From: Sphagnum compactum | Taxonomy: Eukaryota; Bryophyta; Sphagnopsida; Sphagnales | Length of the DNA: 64,000 nt | Reading direction: 5' to 3' | NCBI GenBank assembly: GCA_965153455.1 | Contig: OZ234497.1 | Location: 3,410,001 to 3,474,000, forward strand | Shown here: positions 34,293 to 45,793 of the stretch, one piece after another | How positions within the stretch are numbered: position 1 is the stretch's first letter | Layout of the letters: each line of letters begins with the position of its first letter | Position numbers and translations under genes: made by a program | Notes under the pieces: generated by a model | What the model was told of the DNA's origin: nothing | Databases searched by the model: none | The model's input: only the letters and a program-made list of their open reading frames with translations

Positions 34293-34319
34293 CAATATCG
34301 TTTTAGACAGGTTCTATTG
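34293..34319 (-). repeat. Right terminal inverted repeat of the pogo-like element
   Basis: Read inward on minus it is CAATAGAACCTGTCTAAAAC followed by GATATTG. TA follows the end. Confidence 0.9.
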
Positions 34320-34382
34320 TATTGAACTGTAGCATCTTTACAGACTATTGAAAGCTTCTACTGGAAAATAATGTTCACACAT

Positions 34383-34455
34383 GCCTTCGTAGCATAGTGG
34401 TAGTGCGTTTGCTTAGTCGACGGAAAGTTGTGAGTTCAACCCTGATTGAGAGCTT
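34383..34455 (+). mobile_element. tRNA-derived SINE head
   Basis: Box A-like TAGCATAGTGGTAGTGCG and box B-like GAGTTCAACCC are spaced as in a tRNA. The presumed acceptor stem (GCCTTCG) does not pair with the 3' part, so it is unlikely to be a working tRNA gene. It lies 64 bp past the pogo-like element. The SINE 3' end was not located. Confidence 0.55.
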
Positions 34456-35500
34456 ATACCCAACTCTGTTTTCTCAACTATCTGAGTTCCTCACTCCCTT
34501 GTTGCTGCCCCTGCGTGAAAAAACGGAGGAGCGACCATCGTTCAAGAAAAGAGATGCACAGGAAAACTCCGCTTGCCTTCCCTGCATGTCTCACCATAGC
34601 AATTAGATGACAACAGAGTTCTAAATCCTCGATATACCAACAACACCCAAAACACTTTCTGCACATAAATCAGCATATAAGCAGTCTCAATACTGCCTGG
34701 AGAGTTTTGGATGCTGGATATTCTAAACTCAGCAACCCTGGATACGAAGTCAGCACACCTGTGAAGAAATCCCACACTAAGGTGTGAATGCTCCTTGGTC
34801 CCTTCCACAGACTCAGCACACACCTAATTTCCAGTCCCAAGACCTTCCGACAAAAGCCGCAGCAGAACACAGTACACGGAAACCAGCACAGTGTTATCGG
34901 AAATGGCCTGGCGGTGCCATACTCCTGTTCGCCCCTCGATTCTTGCACACCAAGTGCTGAAGAAACCTGCGTAAATAAACCACACCCGGCACTTGCTGTT
35001 GCAATTCACCAGATGATGACGGAACAAATTGAAGGAGTTGGCGGAAGAGCTCCCACTGCAACTCTTCCACCTGCATTACATTAAAAAAACCCATGACTGA
35101 GGATAAGAGAATTCTAAGAATCTTGAATGTAGAATCCGCTTGAGGTTCACAAGACCCCTCCCTGGATTCCAATTCACAACGGTAGAATAAGTAAGAAGTG
35201 TGTAGCAAAACACTCTAGATGCAACACATACAACTAGGTGCAGAAACTGAGCTTGTTGCCTTTGATAAAGTGGTTGCTGCATGCCTCAATTTACCCTCGG
35301 AGCATAGGACATCCCGGGAACCTGACCACCAGACAGTGGGCATCAAAGCAAAGCTTCAAGAGCATTCTTATTGGGACCCAGGCTTCCGAGTTAGCAATCC
35401 CTCCAAGCACAAGTCAAAGCCTTTAAAACATCCACAACAACACCATGAGATCATACCGCTCCAGCAAGTGACAAGCTAGGGCCAAATAGGGATAGGGGCC
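34456..35500. other. Gene-like composition, no recognised product
   Basis: GC content is higher than in the AT desert on either side. Several overlapping open frames of 60-104 codons occur on both strands (for example 34894-35208 minus and 35219-35479 plus), but none matches a family I know. This could be an untranslated exon, an old pseudogene or a SINE/retroelement body. Confidence 0.3.
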
Positions 35501-38500
35501 AGTGTAAGGACGATCAGCCAATGAAAATGGGGATGTGCGGCAGCCATAGGCAAGTGCCTCCATCATCAGCATGCTGATAAGTGAGCCATCTGCAACTTGT
35601 TTTCAATGGACCACGGCTTAGCTACTTCCCAACTTCCACCCCTTGAGGACACACCTCCCATCACCTCGGCCAAGGTTGACCTATTGCAGGTCGTCGATTT
35701 TTGACATGGAGAAATATGGCTGACCTACTACTATAGGCGGTTGATTGTTTCTGGACATGGAGAGATTTTGACATCTAGTTTGAGCTAACTTGATAAGCTA
35801 ACTTGATGAGCTAACTTGCTGTCCTGTAACTTCTCCTTTTTCTTACTCCTTTGTACATTTTCCAAATCTACAATAATGTGTTCATTAATAAAATCTTTGC
35901 AGGATTTAGCCGACCCATCACCAAAAACATTATGGAATCCCCCCATTCCCAAGTAGAAATCACACTTTTCACTTTTTTTTACACTTAAAGACCATATAAT
36001 AAGTTGTATTTGTTTTTACACTTACACTGTTTTACATGGAATCAAATAAATTTGCACAGTTTTATGCTTTACACTTAGTGTAAGTCCTAAACCATTTAGA
36101 GGCACAACACTGGTCCACATGGCAGGTGAATAGTAAGTTCGAGAGGTCTCTATCAAATAATTATTTAATTATTTTAAATAAACAAGGCTCAGCACATAGA
36201 ATATTCCAAAATGATGCTTGATTTTCTTTCACAGAAAATTGTTTTTGGGTGAGAAATTTCTATAATTAAGAAATTGGTATCTCTAAAAATAATATAAATT
36301 CAGCCAAACCTGCTGTACAGGTAAGGTAATCCAGAAAATTAATGGTGGCTGCCACCTTCATGCTCCCACCATCAAATTAGGGGAGTGGGAGGGGAGCATT
36401 CACACACGTAATGGCAACTAATTGGACCAGGGTTTCAAAGCACGCAAGGTGAGCCACCACTGATATTCGAAAGGACAAAAATAACAAAAATTCGAAAAAA
36501 GAGCCAAAAAATTATTGTATTTTCTGGAACTTTTTTTGGTGTAAATTCAAAACAAATTTGCTAAAACGCGCTGATGAAACCGCAACACCTATTTCCCATA
36601 GAAAATGGTACAAATGTCTTTCCAAATTCCAACTTGATTTGTGCTCAAATGAGTAAGTATGGTGTCAACTGGATGTATATATACTGTACTACCTTTTCAG
36701 GTTCAGCACCTGGCTGAAGAATTATTATTATTTTATTTTGAAAATTTGATTTTTGGCGCAAAAAAAAAATTATTTTAAATTTTTGACAGAAAATTATTTA
36801 AATTAAAAAATATTCAACAACAACCTGAAATTGCTTAAAGTACATGCAATAATATACATGCTAGAACCCTAAAACTACCTTGTAACAACTTGTTGAATCC
36901 GTTGAAATTTGGGCATCAATAAACAATAGTTTTTTAAAAAATCACCAGGAAGGGACATTAATTAATTTATTTTTAATTCTTGGAATTTTACAAAATAACA
37001 TTATTTTTGGAACCTGAAAAGGTAATGGGAAATTATTTTTCCTAGTGAAAATTAGAGTAATTCTTCTATTTAAGAAAATTTCTCCTAATTTCTTATATCA
37101 CCAAGTTGCGACATAAATAAATAACGTTTGGAGGGCTATTAGAGCTGATTATAGTGCTACCATATTTCATAGCAAAACATGCAAGGATTGAGGCTGAATT
37201 TCTTTAATTTTTGGGTGTCACAACGAGGTCTTTCTTTGGGGCTTGGAGGAATGCCATTTGTTGGATATTTTTCTCCCCTCAAAAATATTTCTAATTCAAT
37301 TTAGAAAATTTTCAAAGACTCTTTCTCTCAGAATTGTTAACACATGGATTTGGTTTCACTATATATGAGGACTAGTGTTTTGTTTAAGGAAAGAGCATGC
37401 TTATGCTTTACACTATAACTCCCTCAATGCTTCAACTTGATTTATTCTATTTTTTATTCTCCTTTATTCAATACATGCAAAACATAGGTGATCCATATTT
37501 TGGATGATGGCATTTACATATTAACCTTAGAACAAAAGGCTAAGGTTTTAGAGGTTTTGATTTGAATATCACAGGTAGAGAGTAGAGAATGTGATAGTTG
37601 TTGATTGAGAGCAAGCAACAACATTGCTATGAACTTTGAAATTTTGTATTTGCTTTACCTTGATAGTTATATAATAGAATCAATGTTAAATATGGTTATA
37701 TAGAGGATAAAATGAAAAGTCTAAACACACCCATCACTGAAAAGTATTAGTATCATTTGCTCCATTGCACCTAAAACCTTTTTAAAAAAAATTATAAAGC
37801 AAGTCATTCCCCAAAATTACACTTAACCCCAGGAAAGCATTTGGGATGCTACTTTTCCCAAAGCAAGGCCAACCCAACCTTTCTTGTGGGTTTGTGGCAC
37901 TAAGTTTAAGATAAATTGTTGATACTTGAGCCCCATCATGAGGTTTGAACATACAAGTCACAAAAAAAAATGCACCCCAGCATTATGGCCATTTCTACAA
38001 CAAACTAGGCCCCTTCAATAGGTGCATTCCACTGCTTGCAAAACAACAACTAGGTTCCTTGCCCCTCCCATAGGGGAAACACAACAACTGGGTTCACAAG
38101 GGGAAACTGTTGTTGTAAGGCATGACTCAATATAATAAGCAGCATAACACTCCAAAACCAAGCAAAATCATAAGTTAAAAGATTCTGTTCACAAGCATGG
38201 AAATCCATCTTTTGTCCACCCAAGTTAATGCAATTAAAGAATGGTTTTTAGACAATATTTCGGTTGTAAAGGGTTCTCTATTAGTTTTTAAAATGTTTTT
38301 CCTCATCTCTTCCTTTTAGATCCAACATGACTTTTAGGAAAAGATCAAATCTTTTTTTGGTGAACAAGGTGTGTATGAAAAAATGAAATGATCCCGATAT
38401 TTCTAACTTGTGTCCAAGCAAAAAAATGACCCAAAAAATCAATTTGTGGGTATTCAATAAGTAATGAAAAATTGAATTTTGGCAACTATTTTTTACCAAA

Positions 38501-41500
38501 CTAAATATAAAATTCATGAATATTGATTTTAGTCTTATAATGTAATTATCCTACGTAATGGAAACTTTGGGATATTGCATGATTGATGTTTACAAAACAA
38601 AAGATGCAATGAATGAATGTATTATGATTTCAATTTATTGTATTATGAACTTTTCAAAGTTCCAAAAACTCCAATTATTTTTAAAGTACCCTTTAAGCAT
38701 AAAAAATGATTATTTTCTTGAACTATATTTTAGAAATGAGTATTAAATGTCTTATAACATCACAACTTGATTTGAAAATGGGAAAAATGTTAGTTCTAAT
38801 AACATCTAAATGTTTAGATTTTAAGTAGTTTCAAATACATTGGATATGGACTTTAAAAAAAAGTTTCAATTTTTTTTATCCAACCTAATGTGCTTTCACT
38901 CTTTCAAGAATTATTTTCATAATTTTGTTATCATATACATGGGCATCCCCATTTTTTTATCAATTATATTCATGGCATACAAAAAATGGTTGTGCAATAG
39001 ATGATGCCATAGAGATGTACTGGATCAAGCATACATAACACAATCTAAAATCAACTCACATTAAAATCTTTAAACAAAATCAATAGATGAAAAGTTCTTC
39101 CTTTGAGTTTTACTAATTGAAGAAAACATCATAGGAAAGATTGCTGTGCAACTCTTTTGTATTTGCACATTCCATGCATTTTCCACCACTCAAGATGCCT
39201 TGACATCCAATAAAATTTGGATATGCATCCTTTAATGATAATTGTGCCAAACTCAAATCAAATTTTTGTTTGTAGACACATAAAACAACAAATGCATACA
39301 AAAACAACAAAAATGAAAAGCTTTTAGTGCCCATCACTACAACTCCCATTTTGGAGTGACATTCTTGAAATGCTTGAATGTTGGACATACCATGTGCTTG
39401 CGTGTCTCCTCTTGAACAATCCTTAATTTTACATATCAACATCCTCCACTTGTTGAATCAAGTCTTCACCTTTTGACACTTCCCCATCCAAAAGTTTGTT
39501 GTGATGTTCCTTTTGGTCAAAGTGAAATCCATTTTTGTCATCTTGTGGTCTCTTTTAGAGCTTATGTTTCTTCCTCCAAATTTTCTATGAATTTTAAATG
39601 TCGTTTTTGAACATCACATCACATTCATTTTGATGTGCATCTACTTCTCCAAGGTTTTAATGTTCATTAGAACATTAGAACTCATAACTTTTCATGACCA
39701 TATATTTCAAACCCCACGTTGAATATATATATTGATCTATGCATACTTCCACAATATTTGAACAAGCTTAGACATGGATATGTTCACTTGAATTAAATGT
39801 GGACAATTATTGATCATTGAAAGATTTTCACACATAATATATGTCTTGTCACTAAATCCTCCCATGTTTTACATAATGAATTTATCAATTGTGTTTCCAT
39901 ATACCAACTTAGGACATTGCTACCCATTCTAACACATTTCACACATAATGACCTTATTAACCCACAATTCATTTTCACAACTACTCTAATACAAAAAAAA
40001 AACTACTAGAAACATAAGTTGTATTTCTAAACACATACATTTGCATTCAAATGAAGGAATTGCACATAACATATGAACATGTACCTTGATGCATCAATTT
40101 CTAACACATGACTATTAAATCTATAGCTCAATAGAGGCTTCTTGCCTCCATCAATGTTAATATAAGCTCCGACTTCAAAAATTCAAGATTTCTACATCAT
40201 TATTTAGTAACCAAAATGCACTTGCTAATAACAAACAATGACATTGGTAAAACTTCTAGATTGCACCAATTCTTTTGGCCTTTCTATTCCTCCTTATTGG
40301 TGCAGGTCTTATTTTGATCACATAAAGACACAAAGTTGGAACACTTTTAACAAAAACTCTAACATGATTAGACGTTGTTGCCTTTTCATATTTGAATTGT
40401 AGAATTGAACAACTATTTTGGCTATCATTTCTTTTTCATCCTCAATAGAAGAGGAATGTCATTTCCTTTTCATCTTTGATCTAGGTCCTCCTTTTAGGTC
40501 ACATTGTAAGAAAAAGAAAAATGAATTAGTCAAAATTATAATCGAAACAATCAATAATGTATATGAATCTTGAAATGTCTCAAGCACTTTCATTGGGTGT
40601 AAATGGGTAAAGTTACATATAAGTCATTTTAAAGATGCAAGCGATGTCCTAAGTCTTTAAAATGTTATCATGAGTTTTTTGGTTTTAACCAAGATTTTCC
40701 CCAACAACATATACCTTTTGTGGCAAAACTAAAAGTAGTTAACAATTTTGGTGGCAAATTTGTATAAACCCAGAACAACATTCATTTACCCAAATATGAT
40801 TGAACATATTCCAAAACAATTTTCATTACTAAGACCATATAGTCAAATCTATGTACCAACTAAATTTGATATATTCATGTATAGAAAAATCAATGCAACA
40901 TTAATACAAATTTTAGTACAATTTAACCCTTTTCTTTCATTTATATTGTTGCGGGAAGGCACCTTGGTTGGATATAACGTTGTGTGTCATTTAGATCATT
41001 CTCAAAATCTATATGTTTGTTTGTTTGTTTGAATGTGATCATGTTGTACCCCTCCCAAATTGCACATGGTCTTTTACTCCACTTTTGGTATTGTTAAAAA
41101 ACCTTTGATGAGGCAATGATGTGCATGTTTGTAGTGTAGCCATTTTTGGACTAATAATGAAAATGTTTTTGATTTAAAAACGTTTTTGTCTCTAAAAATT
41201 AATTTTAAAAATTGAAAATGCTTTTTCACAATTGGGTTCTTTGGTTCCATAAAAGTTTTAAAATTAAACCCACTTTGATCATAATGCTATTGGGATGGGT
41301 GACCTTATAAGAGGTTTAATATACTTGTTGATGGCACAAGGAATCATTATTGTACTTAAACGAATAATAAAATTGAAACCTAACTTGCCAAAGGAAAAAG
41401 TAAAAAGTAATTATAAATTAGGTTGTAATGATACATTTATTTAGTTTCCATTCCATCCCAATTTTGGGTGTGTTTTGTGGGAAAACAATTGATATTCAGC

Positions 41501-42571
41501 CTCCACACCTTGATCTCAACCTCTTAATAAATGAAAAATACATTGGTGGATAATATCCAAAACTTTTTTAAACATTGGATTTGCCCATTTCTTATTGAAC
41601 TCAACATCAACATTATTGGTGCTTTGAAATTTTAAAATAATAATTAAAAAAATAAAATTTCACCAAATCCAAGTTGGTAACTTTTGTATATTGGAATTGG
41701 TTGGAGTTTTGAATAACCAACCAAGCATGATTAACCATATGACCTACAACCATTTCAAAAAAGATTCAAATAGAGGTATAAAGTACATGAGCCCAATGGC
41801 TTGATATTTGCATTAAATATTAATAAATTTTATAGATAGTTGCATTCTTGGGCCACGTATGTTGTTGGGTGGTACTTGACACTAAAAATCACCATGCCAA
41901 AATCTAAGGAAACTTGGATCCACTTTAAACATTGAATTGAATTTACTATCTATTTGTTTATTAGCTTGCACCATGTGGGCTATGTCTTCCCTACCTATGC
42001 AAACACTAATATAAAACCATAAACACCTAAACACCCATACTATGTATTGGCAATTTTTATATTATATTCCCCACCCCATTTAGGTAACCTTTGTAAATGT
42101 CCTTGCACTTACAAGTAACGATTTTTTTCATATTTATCCATTATAGACCAAAAGGTATGGCCTAAAGTGCACAAGGAAAATCACATCTTCAATTTGTGTA
42201 ACCCATCAAATTTTTAAACAATGAAAAACACAAATGCTTTTCATTTGAATTTCTTTATGAGGACAATCTTTAAGTCTTTTAATATTTGAAAACCTAATTG
42301 AGTTTGGATACGATGTTCAATGAATGCATAAGGAAAAAGTTCAAAAAATCAAACATAAGGGGTTCCTTCGGTCAAGAAACACGAAAAAACACTTTTTGGG
42401 TTTTTTCTTGGACTCTAATTTCTAAGAGGACTTCAAATGCCCCTCTATTTGATTTTTTGGTATGCATTTGATTGGGACACTGGCCATACCCTTCAACCCT
42501 ACTCCTTGGCATTAAATACCTAAGGCCCAAATGCACCACCTTTGACCAATCCATATGGTAGTTGCTACTAA
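35501..42571. other. AT-rich gene desert
   Basis: Seven kilobases have open frames no longer than about 109 codons, none with a recognisable signature. I found no terminal inverted repeats, LTR ends or RNA genes. Cattle-track features such as (AT) and A/T homopolymers are common. Confidence 0.5.
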
Positions 42572-42789
42572 AGGTGCATTCACACCTAATGTTAAGTCAG
42601 TATTAAGTGAAAATCTAGGTGGCATCTTAGGTGGCAGCCAAGGTTAAATGGGTGCTTGTTTAATATTTATTAAGTGTAGGTTAAAATTGACATAAAATCT
42701 TCATGGTAAATAGGTTTAGGTCCTAAATGACTAACTTGGTGTTAGGGGACTTAATACTAGAATCCTTAACACCAAGTGTGAATGCACCT
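42572..42789. mobile_element. MITE-like element, 218 bp
   Basis: Ends are perfect 14-bp inverted repeats AGGTGCATTCACAC. Similarity continues inward (TGTTAAG, then AGTATTAAGT) for about 40 bp on both sides. There is no coding capacity. A clear target-site duplication was not visible, so the superfamily is not assigned. Confidence 0.65.
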
Positions 42790-44599
42790 CAATGCCCATG
42801 ACTCAAATTTGTCTGTAACTCTTGTTGCATTCTACCTGTAATCAACTGTCAACTTCCTCCACGCTTTCACATTGACTCTTATTCTCATCAAATGAATTCC
42901 TTGTGTGAATGCAACATATGCTGGTCAGGACTCCGAGATGTCCAAAGGTCGAGAAGAAATCTCATCTTGTTTGTTGTGATAAGTCAACTCAGAAATTGGG
43001 TGCAAATTTTGGCAACAACATAATGACCTAAAACCATGCAAGCTCAATTAGAGAACCAAATTGTGCAAATTATGATAACTGATTCTGCATCTTATCCTGA
43101 AAACCTCACTCAATCCAGCAACTTGGGCAAGTTATCACATGGCTTGTGATATTCAAAAGCCAGGAGCTAAGTTGGGGGTGTGTTTGTATTGCTTTGTCAA
43201 TTTATTTGCATGTTGTTGGGACTTGTTCATTTGTTGGGGTTTGATCTGGGCTAGGAGTGTGGGTGCAATCACACTTCCAGTTGCAATGGTCAAAGCATCG
43301 AAAGAGGTTGGGGTTCTTCAATTCTCCCAAAAGTGAAGTATTTTTAGATTCTGATTTGTTTGCAATGCACATTTGAGTCTCTAACCTGGTTTGATTTCTT
43401 GCATCATAACAATGTGGCTCAAATGCTTAAATCACAATCCATTCATCACAAATCCAAGTCTGCAAGCCACCACAAAAAACACGCAAAGAAAAGACGGTAA
43501 TCAAGGAAAAGACAGTAATAAAGAGCCTTTCATCACAAATGTTTCTATAGCCATTTACATAACCACAAAAATGAACGTTGCCAAATTTTCCGACTCTACC
43601 ATGGCACAAATATCTAGATCATCAGTTTGTTTCTGGCATCTGGCTACATCCTGAAATTGAAAAAAGGAGAAAGAGAGAACAACACTGCTTCAAGGGAACT
43701 ACCCAATATGCACAAATATGCACACATCACTACTTAGTAGCAATGTTAGACATTGTATACTATGGCCAGCCCAACTATAATACAAGTCAGGGCATTAACC
43801 AGGTGTAACGACCAAGTCTTGCCCATACAGTGGGGCATCCTGCTTGTATGGGTGGAATTTATGGGTTTCTTCTTCTTCTTCTTCTTCTTGTTCTTCATAA
43901 TTTTAATTATTTTCTGGGAATACCAGAGCATGCATAAAAGCTTCCTTATTTCTTATACTCCTTATGCAGACTGGGTAGTACAAAAACCACACAAAACTTT
44001 CTGCACATAGAGCATGCAGAGCCCTTGCACTAAATAACCCCCAAACATGAGTTGGCAGAGCGACTGGGTGTATTGGGACTGTTTCCTGTTGTTCTTTGCA
44101 TAATTTGTTGAGGGGCAACAACAATAAAGAACAACTAAAGGCACAGATTGTATATTTACACCCACCCCATTGGAATTTGGGTGAATTGCAGATGAGCCAT
44201 TCAGCCCAAATCCAAATGAGGAAGACACAACAGTATATCATATGAAGCAAATTAGAAGTAATGCTACACATACCCGTCCTGCATACATCTAGTGTCTACC
44301 CACATATTTCCAAATAAGAAAAGCTCTAGAGTAAAGTTAAAATGATGTGGCGGAAAGACTTGTAATGCTGCTAGCCTACAGAGGGATAACAACAAGGAAG
44401 ATTTAAATGTGACTCCAACCACCATTCACATTATTGAATTTGTTCCTCATTTTGTGGGAATGAGCTGCTTAATGGTTTCCTTGAGTATCCAACAGTAATA
44501 TTGTTTTCAGCCATCATTTCATCATTTCAGCCAGTCAATTGTTGGCCATAGCATTCTGTGTGAATTTTGGAGGGGAACCCACTGATTCAATGTCATTCA
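42790..44599. other. Mixed-composition intergenic DNA
   Basis: Short open frames on both strands (up to 122 codons at 43903-44271 minus) have no family signature. A (TTC)n tract lies at about 43865-43888. Confidence 0.35.
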
Positions 44600-44612
44600 A
44601 CTAAGGTTTGCC

Positions 44613-45216
44613 CTAGCCACCACAATAATAAATGGGGTAGTGAGGGAGGGATTTGGGAACTGGGAGCTTTCTTAAGAAAACAAACTTATTGAGCTTTGAG
44701 AGATCAAAATCAATTACTTCATGTTTTGGTTGGATGACAATGTCAACTCTCCATTTATATCTTGAAGGTAATCCATGGACACTAGTAGCTCCCATTGGAG
44801 TTGTCATAAGTTCAAAAGAGTTCTCTTTTGAAGATATTGCAAATCCCTCTTCAATAGGTCTTCCCCCATATTTCATTGCACTTGGAAAATTGTAACAATT
44901 CCTCAACTAACTCAGACAGAGAAAAGTTGCCTGATGAGACTGTAAATTGGCATCCCCCAAAATCTTCAAGAGGGCGCAACCATCCAAGCCAACCCATAAC
45001 AAAGAACACACAAACAAGGCGCTGAGAGTCGAAACTAAAGGGATTACTCCAACTGATTTCCAAGACAAAGACAATTACTATACCTTTGGCAGATTGAGCA
45101 TTGATCATAGTAAACTACCAAGTGGTTCATTCCATATAGTCAAACTTTGCCAAACTTCACCTTCCAACAAGATACAATTTTTTCAACCCTCTCCAGAGGA
45201 AGACATCAAACAATGA
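44613..45216. other. Unassigned protein-like stretch, both strands partly open
   Basis: On minus, 45108-44851 (ending ...FSLSELVEELLQFSK) and the frame-shifted 44906-44613 (with RYKWRVDIVIQPKHEV and FDLSKLNKFVFLRKL) together look like a broken coding sequence. On plus, 44653-44895 and 44947-45216 share one frame but are separated by stops. I cannot name either product. It may be a pseudogene. Confidence 0.3.
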
Positions 45217-45229
45217 ACATGAACCATGA

Positions 45230-45793
45230 GAACACAATGTGAAACATTGAAATTTGAATGCTCTTCTTACAACACATCTAAGCAGCTTACAACATTCCTC
45301 TCAAACTCAAATGAACTCAATTGAAAAATACTACTTGAATGGTAGAGTTTGAGAGGCTTCTGAATTTGGTAACTTCTGAATTTCATGGCAGTGTGTCCCC
45401 AGGTTGCCAATTCAATCCGAAAAACATACTATCTACCAGGAGCTTCAGACATCCGCAGTTGAGTCCTCACAAAGAGGAAGCAGCAATAAACCTTAAAAAA
45501 TCATCAAAGTTTTACTTTCAGGATACACAGTTCGAATAATGTGTGAAAACCACGCAATCAACAAGATCACAGATGGACAAGATCATGCCTAGCCACTTGG
45601 GGAGCCTAAATCTAGACTGGAATTTACTAAATTCTGAGAGGACCCACCACCTGCCTGCTACTAGAGTACCACCTGGTACATTCTACAATATATTGTGTAA
45701 AATTGACACACTATCTGATTCAGGTTTTGCACTAAGAAGTAGTTCTTCAGGATTATCAACAGGTCCAAAGACTTTTGTGGTACCTAAAAAAAA
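45230..45793 (-). other. Probable 3' UTR of the ABA/WDS gene
   Basis: This stretch follows the stop codon of the minus-strand gene. Composition is moderately GC, and no separate gene is recognisable. The polyadenylation site was not determined. Confidence 0.3.

Larger units (their letters stand above)
31357..34319 (+). mobile_element. Pogo/Tigger-type Tc1-mariner DNA transposon, complete but decayed
   Basis: The left end begins CAGTAGAACCTGTCTAAAAC. The right end, read inward on minus, begins CAATAGAACCTGTCTAAAAC, so the inverted repeats match over about 27 bp with three differences. TA dinucleotides (31355-31356 and 34320-34321) flank both ends, as expected for this superfamily. It is 2963 bp long, about 2140 bp once the nested solo LTR and one copy of its target duplication are removed. 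It carries one transposase gene with an intron, now disrupted. The motif TATTGAATTA...GGTTATTGAATT occurs once near the left end and twice near the right end in the same orientation. The element is markedly more GC-rich than its surroundings. Confidence 0.92.
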
